Positions 22,921-36,945 of a DNA stretch of 64,000 nt are shown one piece after another (the first letter of the stretch is position 1; every line of letters starts with the position of its first letter). The notes beneath the pieces were generated by a model. That model was given only the letters and a program-made list of their open reading frames with translations. It was not told where the DNA came from and did not search any database. This DNA is from Trichoplusia ni (taxonomy: Eukaryota > Arthropoda > Insecta > Lepidoptera > Noctuidae), in the NCBI RefSeq assembly GCF_003590095.1, contig NC_039491.1:11098001-11162000 (forward strand). The letters are read 5' to 3'. Made by a program: the position numbers and the translations under genes.

Positions 22921-25900
22921 GCTGAATAAAAATACATGTATGGCAAAAACGAATCACAATTTACTTGTCTACCTACAATTGTGCTATTTTATCAATTATA
23001 TGAACCCTCTGTGAGGTACTTACTCTGTGACAGCAAACGCAACGTGCAATATATCAATTAGCAATTAACACACGCAACTTGTTTAGTTCGGGGAAACAAT
23101 TCATTTTGATCGTAGAAAATGGATGTCACTTATGATTATTACAATCTTGATATATGGCGTTAGTTGACAGGTGGAATCTTGTAGTTAGCGTCGTGATGAA
23201 ATGACATTAATTAGGTAATTTACTTTTTATTGTGGAAGATGCCGCAACTTAGCAATATTCAGCCAATTTAATTCAACTTATTGTTCAAAAATAGATAAAC
23301 TTCTAAGGCAGATTACTAAGTAAATGTATACCTATTAACTGAGTTGAATTTATACTACCACTACTACGAATTCAAAAGAAAAAAAAATCAATATTTATAT
23401 TCTTGTATAAGCCAGAAGCAAAACTAGAACAACAAAAAATAAAAAAAAAACAATACTCCGCCCTCCACGCATCGGATCAAACGCTAGCCGAACGCGTCAC
23501 GTCACCGTGACAGTTGACAAGCGTGACAGTTATGACAGATTGCGGCCGCGCGCAGATTATGTCACGTCACAAATGAGCTGATAAAAACTTAATCCCCAGT
23601 GTGGCTCATTGTGTTGTGAGCGCTAATTAACTGATTAAGGCGCGGCTTTTAAGTCCGTGATATCCGGTCACTACACACAGTGACGTCATATGTTACGGTT
23701 TTGTATGAGCTTTTGTATGTAATTGTGTCCAGATTTAATAGAACAGGTGTAATGAAAAAAATACATTAGATCATGCAAAGTGAGTTAAGAATCAATTAAC
23801 AATTGTCTTTCGACTAAGAATCAGTAACATGCTTTTTTATATTATTGAGCTGTATTATAAAATAACAAGACATTAAATTAAATCCTTCCAAAAATGTGTA
23901 GGTACTTGCTGTCAGACAATGCATAAAGATGTTTTGAAAAGTTATTTATTTTATGCAGGGAATATAAAAGGTATAAACATAAATCAACACCCTTAAAAAC
24001 AGAATCGACGACAGAATTATCAAAAAAACTTAACAAATATAATAAACAACGTAACAACTGTCTCCGACAAAGGTCAAGTCATAAAAAGCAGTTCCGAAAA
24101 CCGAATAATCCGCCGTTTCCAGTTTCACGAATTACACTGTCATTTGAGGGCGAAAAAAAAAATAAGAAAAAAAATCTTGTGAAGCGACCGCACTACGGTA
24201 GGCGCACTCATGCGTCATGATTTTGACAGGCGGCTTGACATCAGCCCGCTGGCCTGACAGCCCACAGGATTAAACGACTTGATGGATTAATTTGTCTTGC
24301 TTATCCGTATTCACTTTGGTGCATAGATCCTAATCAAAATATAATGAGGTAACTCTATAGTTTTAATATCCCCGTGGGAGGTTTTCCTAATGAATGTTAA
24401 GTACTCGCCTATTTAACATTATTTATTGATCTGCGGAACGCTGCTCACTTTTAAAGTAATGTTAATCAATTTATACTGTCATTATAAAATTAGGCGTGTC
24501 AGACATATTTTAACATAATTGCGTACTTATAAGCAATGTTGGTGTTTTGCTTAATATCCTCTTATTTATTGAGTCTAAGAATGGCATGTATTAGTAAAGC
24601 GGTCGTAAATACCATACATGCTTACTTTACAGTGTATTGAGTCATTTCCTTTAATTATCCCGAAGAGTTTATGCGCTGCATCAAGTCGTATTAGCGTCCG
24701 TTCTTGGAAGATATTAATTTAAATGTGAATTATAAATATCTATAGGGCAAACTGGCATACAAGCAAGTCTGATGTCATACTGCAATTTGTCCAGAAAAAC
24801 CTTTATCAGGAAATTAACAAAATTAACTAGAAACATGACCGCACACGACTTATAACGATTATCTTCATACTCTAGTATTAATTACTAGTTCATTTAATCT
24901 AACAAACGGATGCACCGCATTAAGACATTTTTGCAATGCTATAAACCCGATCAAATTCGCGGAGCAATAAACATGCAAGGCAAATGTCGTAACTGATTAA
25001 TTTAAAACCAACGGCTTATGAAATTTGCCAATTAATGTTCAAGCGTTGCTATTAGCAAGCAGCTTGATTACACTTTGATTTATAACTGTGATTTACGCAA
25101 CACAATTTAAATGCACACAGTAAAAGAAATTAATGTAATCATACATATAGCTAATCTTTGTTTTATGGAGTTGATTGAAGAAATTGAGCCCGGAGCCCGG
25201 AGGTTTGGTGTCATAATATTTATAATTAGCTATAACGTAGCTACATGCTACTTCGTAAATGTCTTTTAGCTTTATAACTTTTATGTGTATTTCTTGAATG
25301 CAGCGGTGGAAGCAAGATAGCGCTCTATACATTGTAGAGTGGTGTCTCTTTTTTGCAACTGCTGTAATAGCACTTGAACAGATGGAGGTAGATAATGCTT
25401 GGACAATGGTAATTGTCGACATTCGGCGGTTCAGTGTTTGAAGAGATTAGGTTGGTTTGAAAAAAACTAAACCATTTTTTTATTTGATTACGGATAAATA
25501 TCCGACTGTCATATATATTTCTGCTATATAGGCCTGTCATAAACTATGTTATAGGTAATAGTTATGATTAGCAGAAATTGGTATACAAAGAATATTCAAA
25601 AGTAAATACATAATTGAAAACGATATTTTTAATTAATGAAGAATAAACTTTAATTGTTGTACTTTTTATTAGCACAGGATGTAGGTACCTACCTACTATT
25701 AACTTAAGAAAAAACTATGAATATCAATCTTAACTGAGTAATCAAATCTCATGTCCCACATTTGACGTATAATCAAACATTTTATACGTTATACATGTCA
25801 TTAGCATAGAAAACGTCTATCTATTAACAATCCACAAAACAAACTCGTAGCGGTGCTCGCCGCCCACACGAAACATCACCATAATTTATCTCCAGCATTA

Positions 25901-26294
25901 TGTTCAGTTAACCGCTACGACCAGGCCTTTGTGTCTGCTATACCCACAAAAGTTTCCAATTTCGCATCAACCATTTATTTTTTAAACACCAATTTTATGC
26001 TTGTCAGTTGATAATGATGGAGACTGATTGTTATTACTTGTTTGGCCTGAATACACGCAATACTGCAGGTAATGGTTTAATTTATCAAAGGTGCTAAGGA
26101 TATATGGTTCTTCATTATTTTTTAAAGTAAAAGTTTGAAAAATAATATCACACATCAACATTCAACACTCTCGATCAACCAACAATCACAAAGAAAACCT
26201 CGTTTACCTCAAACAAAGCTACAACTAAACAAACAATGCTAACAATTTCTCTTCAATTCCCACGTCCGCAAAAAAATCAGTCGTACAGACAGTT
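22921..26294. other. Intergenic DNA, no gene
   Basis: AT-rich, apart from the GTCACGTCAC/TGACAG block at 23496..23570 and a second patch rich in TGACA cores near 24225..24265. The open frames at 25093..25540 (minus strand) are AT-driven and unlike any family. Confidence 0.5.
23496..23570. promoter_or_regulatory. TGACAG cluster bracketed by GTCACGTCAC repeats
   Basis: Identical decamers GTCACGTCAC at 23496..23505 and 23561..23570 bracket CGTGACAGTT (23506..23515), a second CGTGACAGTT (23522..23531) and TGACAG (23533..23538), followed by a GCGGCCGCGCGC stretch. TGACAG is a Meis/Hth-type core, and TGACGTGA is a known bZIP (CREB/ATF) variant on the complementary strand. The symmetrical arrangement and contrast with AT-rich flanks suggest a cis-regulatory module; the target is inferred. 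Confidence 0.4.
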
Positions 26295-27171
26295 TACCGA
26301 TGTCCCTAATCGATTGTTTCCGCGGCTACCGCGCAAATTTGTTGACACACCGAAACGAGGCAGTGAATAACGTACAAATTGATACAGCCGTATCACTGAG
26401 ACGCTGGCGGTGCTACAGAAGTCAAAGAAACGGAGCTCACTGGGTGGCCAATTAGTTATCGAAATAGAACATTGTGTGAAACAAATGATGTATTTACTCC
26501 GAGATTTCTTGTTTCAAGTTGTATATCCATGTTTGTAGTAGGTTTTGTAGTTGTAAGTTGATAGCAGAATTGTCTCTTTATTTTAATATTTGCTTGCTTA
26601 CTAACGACCATGATAAACCTATTAAAATGCCATCAAAAACCACTGGATATATGTGCCTACAGCAAAAAAAAACCAAACAAGAACACGAAATAGTATCATG
26701 TTTCACGAGAACATAAAAACACGTATCGCAAGTAACATTAAACATGTTCTTACTCTGTTTATTAAAAAGAGTTAATAAAAAATCCATTCACACCAATGTC
26801 CACTCAACTACCGATATTCGAAATCGATTGTTTCCGTGACTATCGAACAAATTGGTTGACACCGCGGGACGGGCGGCGGCACCTTTACCGATACCTAACT
26901 AGTGTAAATCGATTCTGAGCCAACGATACCGAGACGAATCGAATCGAACTCGAGTTACCGCCGCTTGCTTTGATACTGGAACCCATTCTGTTAAACAATA
27001 TTTGTCACTACGTGTAATATCGATGTCTAGGAAATAATCGATTCTGACGCTTCAACAATGAGACGAATCGAGTGATATTCAGATAACTGTCATCTCATTG
27101 TGATGAGAAATGTTTTATAATGAAAAATATTCGTCACTAACTAGAGAAAATCGATTGAGAACAATCGATAC
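26295..27171. repeat. Diverged local repeats carrying ATCGAT sites
   Basis: The 54 bases at 26295..26348 align without gaps to 26809..26862 with 44 matches, sharing AATCGATTGTTTCCG and TTGACAC. A second unit, 26907..26942, aligns without gaps to 27036..27071 with 28 of 36 matches, sharing AATCGATTCTGA and GAGACGAATCGA at the same 12-base spacing. Seven ATCGAT hexamers occur (26309, 26823, 26908, 27019, 27037, 27150, 27164). No terminal repeats or coding sequence point to a transposon. It could be a duplicated regulatory module or a relic of an unrecognised element. Confidence 0.6.
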
Positions 27172-28084
27172 CGGATATAATCAAGTCGATATCGTGTAAC
27201 TGTGTTTTGCAGTAATGTTGGGTTTAAATAATTTTAAATTATCTCCTTCATTGCTTGTCATAGAATGTGTTTGTTATAGTTCAAAAAAAAAATAACTAAC
27301 ACAGTAGTTTTAATATTGTAACTGCATCCTTAAATAATAAATATTGGAGCCTAACCAACGTAAACATGAAATTTGGCACCATCCTATATAAACATTCGTC
27401 AGGCACGGATTGAAAACAGTAAATTGTTTAGACAAATAACTAACTGAACAAATTCCAGCTAAACTGCATTCTCATCGTAAAGAAACAAAGATTTTTACTA
27501 AGAGCTTCCGAGGTTTATTTTTCCTAGATTTATCCATATGACTTCTTCTATACTGGCAGTTATATGCCCAATCTGATAGTTGCATTAAAGTAAAATATTT
27601 CTCATAGCATGTAGTTAGATTTAACAAATAATATACAGTTCTAGGCAACTTCTTGTATATCCATGCTATCGTCCTTCGTATACATTTTGCATTTCGATTG
27701 ATCATTTATTAAATCACATTTATCTAAGCATCTGCATTATAATACCAAACAAATTGAATTAATGTCTCTAAAATGTTTCTTACATTGTAATAGGTCTCAT
27801 ACATACCGAAACCTGTCCACCATTGGAATTTTATATCACCCGATACCCATACATTCCACGCAAACTATCAATTTGCAATATTGTCGCATGCATAGATACG
27901 ACCTTATAAAATTTAACGATGCCATTTTGAAAGTACTCGCTAGGCGTTGAAGTTTAAAAATTCATAAGCGTAGGCACTAAAAGGATCTAAATTGTCTGAT
28001 TTGCATTTTAATATAAGCTAAAATAGTGTTCGTTGAGGAGTTAATTTATTCAAGACATTAATTCTAATGAGATAATCAGTAGTC

Positions 28085-28240
28085 GTGTGTACGGGATGGC
28101 CAACTGACCCCTGATGTTAACCACATGAGAGTTGGTGCGTAGGAGTCGGTTGCCGACAAGCCGCAGTGGTTTGGGCGTAACGAGCTCCAAGTGAGAACCG
28201 GTAGCGAACACACTTGACGTTGTCAATAGCACTTATGTAC
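28085..28240 (-). other. GC-rich block, possible repeat fragment
   Basis: This block has near-even base composition between AT-rich flanks. On the minus strand it reads as an uninterrupted translation (for example FATGSHLELVTPKPLRL) that uses G/C-ending codons unlike its surroundings. This is the sort of contrast left by an inserted fragment of a mobile element or processed sequence, but I do not recognise the family and see no target-site duplication. Confidence 0.2.
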
Positions 28241-29841
28241 GATGAGCCTCTTTAACGTGCATCATCATTTGAATTGAATTTTACGATTCTCTTAAGTATT
28301 ATGAATTCGAATGGACATCAGTGAATGATCGGCCTTGGAGATTTAAAAGCATTTAATATGTAGATCTCATTTGACAAAAAGTTTATACCTGTCTTCAAAA
28401 TATTTGATTCGGAAAACACAGAATTTTATAGTTTTAATAATTCCTCAAGCAGTAAACACAAATTATTTGTATAAAAGTTCGGTTGCATTTAAGAAGTTTC
28501 AGAGTATGTTTAACACGTCACCTCTATTTCATCTGTCTGTCCATGCAGAGATTTAATATCATCGTCATGATCATCCGCAATTCTTTTTTCTTCATTCCTG
28601 ACGTATACTGGCATTAAATCAATATTGCTTGTAACGCATTCAATATCATTAAGGCACATTCATCGTGAGTTGTGAATACAGAAGCCACGAGTGCTTCCAT
28701 GCCAATTAGAGAATAAAAGAAAAACATAAAGGATCAATACTTGCTTGTCATCTCACAAAAGATACAAAATTTAAAGAAATATTTTCTGTGGACTGCGGTT
28801 CTTGCAATTGACGGCTGTATAGATAAATTATGAAGGATTGATGCACTTTGTCGAAATTGTTAAGAGCTATTTAGTTTCCCGTAGTGAAAGCGAATAATTT
28901 CTTAATTCAAAATAAACGGTATGTTTTCAAATGAAAATATTTTCTTTGCGTGATAGATTATGTTCCGGGTTCTAATGATTTTCTACGCGCGTTAAACATC
29001 TTATATCAAATGTATAACGTATCCGGCATACACGGGGCTTGGCGTTAATATGTGGGGCGTATCGATCATTCTGTTTCCTCGAATGCTTAATTTTTACAAG
29101 ATCATTCGTAACACAGGAAACCATAATCTCGACTAACGCGAACCCCGGTTCCCTATCAAGATTTATTATTTTTTATACTACACCAAATGAATCGGCACAT
29201 AAATTTCAACATCATAAACGTTCAGTAAAATATATTGCGCTATTTTGAATGTGAAAACAGTTTTATTTCTCAATTCCGTCTTTTCATTCCTTTCTGTTTC
29301 TGTGTCGTAAATTTTACTGCCGACACTGTACATGCGTACACATAAATTCGCGGCTGATTTCCGATCGAGAAAATTAAAACGCATTCAGCCAAAGACAAGA
29401 AATGTGCGAATTAACATTAAATGCGCGTGAAATGACAGGCGAAACATAAAAATTTCTCCTTTTAAAATGCGGCTTTTGAGACCGTTCTCACCTTGAGCAG
29501 GTTCAGTTTATTGAGCGACTCGATTAAAGTGTGGCGAATCGGGCTGTTAAACTACCGACATGAGTGACGATGGCTATGACTTATGTAACCGGCCCTCCTC
29601 CGCCTGCAGTAAGCTCTAACGTCCTGAATATAAAGTTGAAAGTATTGAAACCAGTTCAGCAATGTAAGGTCTTTTCTGATTTGGAGCTGTCGTGCCGCTT
29701 GGGTGAGCATTTTGTACGTTGATTGGCATTTTGCCGCGCGAAAAGCAACACCTTTGCGGCCATGACATGTCGTCTGATTGATTGTATAATTAATTTTGTT
29801 TTAAATTCAAAACGCCGAGCAATACGTGTCAGCTGTATGAG

Positions 29842-29860
29842 CTGTCAATTAATTTGACAG
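29842..29860. promoter_or_regulatory. Inverted TGACAG pair around TTAAT
   Basis: CTGTCAA-TTAAT-TTGACAG is a 7-bp-arm dyad with a homeodomain-type ATTA core at its centre. This is a plausible TALE (Hth/Meis) plus Hox-type composite site. Binding is inferred. Confidence 0.3.
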
Positions 29861-32800
29861 TTCTTGATGAAGGTAACCCATAACGAGGTGTTTTGTAAGC
29901 TCCGCTTTTTTGTGGTTGGTCATTAAAACTAGTTGTCTTGCTTTTAAAGGATAAGTTGACAGGTTTAAAGTGCGAATGTTTATTTTCGTATGTTTTGTTT
30001 GTGTCTAAATTGTTATGATGTAACGAAATAAAAAAAAGCTGAAAGATTTGTGAGCTGCTAATAAATCTTTGATAATATATTTTTCCGTTAGTCGAATGAC
30101 GCAACGCAGATTCGAGCTTGGTGAAATATTATTAGTTACACATTTTTATTCAGAAACTTTTTATGACTTCTTGTTAACAGTTCTTTCCATTTGTTTCTAA
30201 CTCTTCGATAAGTAGGGCAGGAATCGTTACAAAATGCAAAATTATTACTTAACGACAAAACTTGATTCGCAAAATGAATCATAATGGACATTAATTTCCA
30301 GGCGGATACTTACCATGCAAAAAGCCCATAAGCTTAAATCCCCATACAAACAACGTCTCACTTCCACAAATATTCCTCGCTCAAGAAACAAAGGCCGCAT
30401 GATGAATGGTTCTCGGGCGCCATACATCATCCCGGCCGCGATTGCCACTAATGATGAATAATTAGCACCGTTTGTCTCGCCACACTCCCTCTGTATAGAC
30501 ACAATGGTTTGTCTGACGTCTACCAGTTATTGTGTTACAGTGACATTAATTTCTTATCTGTGCCACAGTGTTTTAGGGGAGTTTTAGATAGATGGTTAAT
30601 TATATTCATTGCTTGTATATTTCACAAGAGCAACTGCCTACGCTAATGGTAGATTTATTTCAAAATACATCTGACAGTGTAAATGTACTCTATGGAAATA
30701 AAAGACTGGAAACTGTCCATATCGACTTACTCATGCAGTCTATTTTAAATATCAATATTATTTGAATCATCAGCAATCGAACAATCAGGTATTTACTACC
30801 ATCAGCATGATCCTTATAAACCAAGATAACGTAATAAGTCTACATAACGTTGATAAACATCACCAAGTACTTAGTTACCTAGGACATGTACTGTGAGAAT
30901 CTGGTTTGGTCTGTAGACTATCACTTAGCAAGTTGTCACTACTTAGCCTTAAGTTCAACGGTAATTTATTACTTGCGGTTTCAAGACAAGTACATAAATC
31001 TCGTACTGTACGACTTTGTTGCAAAAAGGAATAAAAACTAGCAAAACCCACCCACTTCATTTAAAAGTAATATCCGTGATTTTGCTGAATATTTTTCCGC
31101 CATGAATAATAGTTTCTAGAGCACTGACTGTTCAATCAAGGAATAACACTTGTGTATATTTTTTTAATGACGCTTCTAAAATACCTACTTATATTGAGTA
31201 TACCGTTTTCATACTTCACTTATAAATACTGCAGTTTATCAATTTCTATTGGATGAATACTCAATTCCGCTATCTCATCCGACTATAATTACTTACTTAC
31301 GACTTACATTACCTGCACGGGTATATTTACTCAACCTTACAGCCACAAATATCCAAGCAACATTTCATTTCCCTTCAAATTACCAACAATATCCATCCAT
31401 CTCTGGTTACGATTCAAACGAATCGTAAATATACTTTATAATCCATTCAAAGCCAATGGAGTTGAAACGTCGGCAACAAACAAGAAGTGGTTTCACAATC
31501 AATCGTCGACAATAAACGGTGTTCACCTCACCAGTGCATAAAAGTGCTATTCATTACCATCCATCAACTATGACGAACGGGCTCTGAATGCTTTTTGGAC
31601 TACTGGTGCGTGTTATACGAATTTAGCGGATTACAATTATGCTAACGTTTCTTTGAAAACTTCGGGATCTTTATTCGAACCATCGTCTCAACTATTTGAT
31701 TTGTAATACGTTCCTTTATTATTTTTTATTTATTTATTTATTAAACTGTTTACATTATAGTTATTTGTTTTGTATAAACCCCGCAAAACTGTTTGCACAG
31801 TTTACTTCTGGTATTTGCAGTAATGCGCAAATGTTACAAGTAAAGCAACTTATAAAATAGTAATCATTATGGTTATGACTTCGTTTAACGTCTGATTACT
31901 GTTTATTAGTATTAACAATAGCTACGATTAAAATATTGATAGCTTGTCGGCTCACTAGAAGAGGATGGTGACTCTAATGTTTGACATTTGAGTCATCTTA
32001 CAAATGATGTATTAATATTAATCTACCATCTGCAGTAATTTATGTTGTGTGTATCTTTAGTAATAAAGGAATGCCATTAATTTGCTTTAATGTTATTAAT
32101 AGATGCACGATGACATTATAATTGGAGATATGAAGATTCATTTCAATATGTTTATATATTCTACCTCTATCAACGTCTGTATTATTTCTATCTTGATAAC
32201 GTCGGTATTCTATTGATAAATTCCCAACAATATTTAAACAATCGCCGTTTCTCATAACAAGTGCCTCACCGCCTCTCATTTTTCCACTCCCTTCAATCTA
32301 GCCTCAGCTTGTTTATCTACACAATACCTCGGACAATTTGTCTTTGCCGTTTCTAAATATCCCTCATTGTCTTTGAGTAATTTTGTTAATAAATTCCGCC
32401 AGTCAAAACCCTCAAGCGTTTCTTGAGCAATTTTCTTTTGTTTATCGAATATTCTCAGACAGAATGATTTATGTGCGCTCGTTCTTTTTATATCAACATC
32501 TAGACTTTGACGTGTATTAATTAATAAATCTCCTTGAATGATTGCGTTGTTTAATGCAAATAAATATGATGTATAGTGAATTGGAGTTTTATTGTATTCA
32601 CATCTGAATGTTTTTACTGTGTTAAGAAGTTGTTCGTTTTATTTTACGTAGATTTTAATCTGACAGATGATTGGATCGATCGTGGTCGGATCCTTCTTTT
32701 TATAATATCAGTGATTAAGACTTCGGTCTTATGTTATGTTTCTTGGGTATAACTAATTAGCACGTATCCTTGAATAAAATGTACATTACTTAAGTATTTA

Positions 32801-35800
32801 TTAGATTAATTTATTGATGTTCTCCACATCTGAATTATAAATTTGACTGGTTTAATGTTAAGACTTTGTCAGTAATTGCACATTTAAAAACTAAAAGCAA
32901 CGACTCGACTGAGTTACCTACAAGATCAAAATAAGTACATGCTTACTCAAGATTTATTATTTAAATTATTCCAACATACATTCATCATGTTTTAATATTC
33001 TATTGACGTAAGCCCTCGAGTTCTTAACATGGTCAAAGATTAAGACAAGCTTAAAACCTCACCTATCATATTAAATTTATTAATTTATAATATGGAACGG
33101 ACACGCTAAGTAGGAACTAATAAACTTTGCATAAATTATGTAAACCAATATTAATAACAATAAAACCTTAGCTTATTTGGAAATGTTTATTGAAATGTTG
33201 AAACGTTTACTTGACTAACGTTTAGATCTACTTTACTGGTGACTGAGCTTTGAATATGAATGATTCAGATTCCAAAGTTTTATTACAAGAATGCTCATTT
33301 TGGTAAATCGTCTTTAAGGTAAAATTCTGTTAATGTAATAGCTCTAGGAATTACTAAACTCGTATTTATGAACACTTACAAACGACACGAAGATAATTTC
33401 CGAAAATAATCTTCAGCTATAATCAAAACTATTATACCTAAGCACATCTCATACAAATTCAATGGAAAGATGTTCAACTCTATAATTTAAGATAACTAAA
33501 AAACTGACCATAAAATATAAGTGATTGTTACCACTCAATGCCACAGCACACTCACAAACAACTTATAATCAACACGATGACTGTAGAAATCTCCTTACAC
33601 CAAAGTAATGAGACTACCGATTATGATTAACACCGAATAGGGGCCCATAATGAATAAGTAGATGATATTCAAGATCTGGCCCAAGACCGGCGCCGCAGTA
33701 AATGTTGATGTACAAAACTTGAAAAAATATCTAGCCAAACAAAACTAAACTCTAACTCAACGAGTTAAGAAGTTAGGAGTCGGTATTGGTAACTTTGCTG
33801 GTGTGTAAGCGAAGCCGACAGCCGTCAATCAGACGGTAAAAACCGGTAGCCGTCGAGTCAGACATTACGGGCTAACAAATGGCGTGGAGTGGTTATTACA
33901 TCGGTATATTATTTCCGTAATGCGACGTGATTTAGAGATAGAGATTGATTTGTTCAGTTTGCTTTTGATTGCTTCCGTCGTTAGAGACAATTATTATTTG
34001 AATTACATTAGCATTATAGGTAAGGTTATCGGTCTAATACCAAGTTATGACTTTATGTTAGTGAATAACACTAACATGAAGAAACGTAAATCAAAAACTG
34101 CACACTTAATCTCAAGGAAGAAATAAAATCTATTAAACTCCAAAGCCTTACAGCCGCCAACAAATGTGAATAAAACCGAACCCAACAAAAAAGTAGAATT
34201 CAAATCAATATAAAGAACGATTATGGGACACGAACGGTAGCTGACACCGCTCTCCACACGACAGTAGTCGGACATTTTTATCCCGACGCGACTGGTGACT
34301 TGACAGCGCGAGGATTATACAACGTACCGCGAGAACAAAAAGTTCCCAAATAAATTACTATAGAGGACAAACAAAAATAAATCTCGAAGATAGAAAAACA
34401 ATAATGGAGACAAAGATTTCTGAATATGCACGATTATAGATGCAAAGCTAGTTAAATTTTACCAGGTAGCAGATAAAACGATGGAAGTAATCAATCTGGT
34501 ACATATTATAAAAGCGACAGCTCGTATCAGTTTCGTAAAGCAGTTGTAAACTTAGATTGTTATCGAATTCTCAATGAAATAGATTTCGTCTGACATTTAC
34601 TGATAAAGAAACCAATTACAACTCTGATTACAATCAGACGTCGGAACGTTGACCTAACCAGTAGCCAGCGCGACCTTGAATTTTAAGATTCTTAAGGAGA
34701 TTTTTCCTAAGCATCTTATAAAATCAAAACATTACATCACGAATCAATTAGTTTCAATAAAGTGTTGGCTGAACAATGAGATATTAATGTACATTGACAC
34801 AGAAGGTCGGACCTTAGCCAGTGTCGTGATTTATAACAATTTGTTTTATTTAATAATGTGCGTTGGTTCAATGTCGAAATTTACATTTCTATTATTGATT
34901 GCAAGATTTATTTCTACAATAAAAATGGCACTAAATCTCAAGGAATGTTTAAGCTTATAACTGTTGTGGTGAGCAATTTTAACATCTTTGTGCGACAAGT
35001 TTCTAAATTCCAAGAAAAGATGTTAATACAAAATTAATAGTTATGCATACAGTGATTAACGAGAGATTTATTAGACACGCAGATAAAATAATATAAAAAA
35101 CATTTTTTATTCATCATAAAAATGAAGTAAAGTGCTAGATAAAATAGGTATGATTGTTTAAAGACATGCCAGCAGCCATATTAAACCTACTCACTAACAG
35201 ACATAATTCCTTTTTGATCTAAATACAAAGTTATATAAATCTTATACAATACCTAACGACCTTGTACGAGAAATGAAAAGGGCTAGATAATGTAGCAGAC
35301 AAGCACTGAATGGGGCTTATAAATCTGCCGGAGTTTGACGTATGACGTCTCAGTATCAACATGTACATAATAAATTAGCATTTACCAGCGTTTAGGTTTC
35401 ATGTTCTGAGTGTCTGTCAGTATAAGTCTAGAGTTTAAGGGATTTAGATATCTAGACATTGTTTTAAGAAGAGTTTTGGGCTGTTTAATAATTTGAAACA
35501 ACAATTAGAAAATTTGTTATACATTTTTATACTTCTATCGTCATTTCTATCATCATATATACCCATCGTATTTCAATTTCGAGTAGCATTTATATCTAAA
35601 AAACCAATTCAGCAAATATTACTCCAACGTAGTTTCCAAAAAAAAGATTTCTCAAAGGAATAATTCAAAGAAGTGTTGAATCCTGTAACACAAAACCTAG
35701 CACTTCTCCCCTACAGACAATACAAACACTTTTGCGTCAACGGCTTCCAAAAAACTCGCATAATAAGGATCTCGTTTCAAAGATATCAGGTATCATTTGA

Positions 35801-36873
35801 ATTCTGGTCTGGCTGCGTTCAGATACTCAATTGATATCTGACAAACGTCCATCTGGAATCAGATACAAATTCCGAAAATCATTTGCTGCAAGTGAAAATA
35901 GACTTACGAGTAGTGGCGGAGAGCTTGAAGTCGATTGTAGAGCTCTCGTGTATGTTCAAACATGGTAAGGAGGCTTCCAGATTTATAACAACGGTATAAT
36001 TGTCTCTGTCCGTTTGAAATACAGCTTTGTAGACGAAGCTGGATTCTATGTAGATTTAAGTACTTTATATGTTAAGGGTTTCAGAGAAAATTGGAGAAGA
36101 CTTAGAAATTTTGGAGCTGATGACAATTTGTTCGCATTGATGGAAAAAAACAGAGAGTTGGGGAAAAAAGTGAATTCGAGAAAAGTTTGAATTTCGACTA
36201 TTTTACAAATCTAGTAATTGTTGTAAATAAAAATAAAGTATCCCTTTTACAAAGTAAAAAAACGATTAGAATGCAACTGCATTTAGGTGGCAATTACGTC
36301 AAAAAAATTATAACATTTTTCTACAAGTTTAGTTTTAATATCCTCATGCAAAAATATAAGACGTAGGTAATTTAATTTTATCTTACAAGATTATGTCATA
36401 ATAATACTAACGGATTTAAAGTTAATTATAAAGATTGTATAAAACTACTGATTGCACAATTTTTACAAAAATTTTAGACATTCAAATATAAACACTCCTT
36501 TATTTACATTAATAAATTTATGTGTTAAAAGGTAATTAATTAAAATTTATTGTAACTGAGTTGTCCTTAATTGTTAAAATTATTCATATTATGTCGGTAT
36601 TTAAAATTATTTACATAAAAATCGCATTTCTCATCAGATTAGATTCCATTTTTAAATATTTTTAGTGTAAGTTAAGGCTAAAATTAACCTAAATTATAAT
36701 ATTAATTACAGTCATTATACATTATACTTGCTTAATTATTTATAAGAAGATTTTGCAACATTTCAAAAAGTTTTAATTGCACGCGTTTTATAATATGGAC
36801 ATAACGACTGGTAATGTTTTGTTTTTCCGGCATTAAATAGTTTTATATATAAATGCCAGAAAAGCAAAAAGTA

Positions 36874-36945
36874 TTCCGATACCGGGAATCGAACCCGAGC
36901 CTCCTGGGTGAGAGCCAGGTATCCTAGCCACTAGACCATATCGGA
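36874..36945 (-). tRNA. tRNA-Glu (anticodon CTC)
   Basis: Read on the minus strand, the 72-nt sequence folds as a complete cloverleaf. The acceptor stem TCCGATA pairs with TATCGGA. The A box is TGGTCTAGTGG. The anticodon arm CCTGG-CTCTCAC-CCAGG carries anticodon CTC, and the T arm/B box is GGTTCGATTCC. No intron is present. A pol III terminator TTTTT follows a few bases beyond the 3' end (on the + strand the A-run at about 36867..36871). It should decode GAG codons. It stands alone in non-coding DNA about 13 kb upstream of the NET gene. All conserved positions look intact, so it is probably functional rather than a SINE head. Confidence 0.96.

Larger units (their letters stand above)
27172..36873. 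other. Intergenic DNA, no gene
   Basis: About 9.7 kb, mostly AT-rich. Higher-GC patches lie at about 28085..28240, 29480..29620, 30340..30490 and 33650..33880. The last contains AGCCGTC...TCAGAC twice within about 40 bp. A TTTA-type microsatellite is at about 31723..31742, and POU-type TGATTTGCAT occurs near 27999. No open frame with a convincing start or family was found. Confidence 0.5.
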
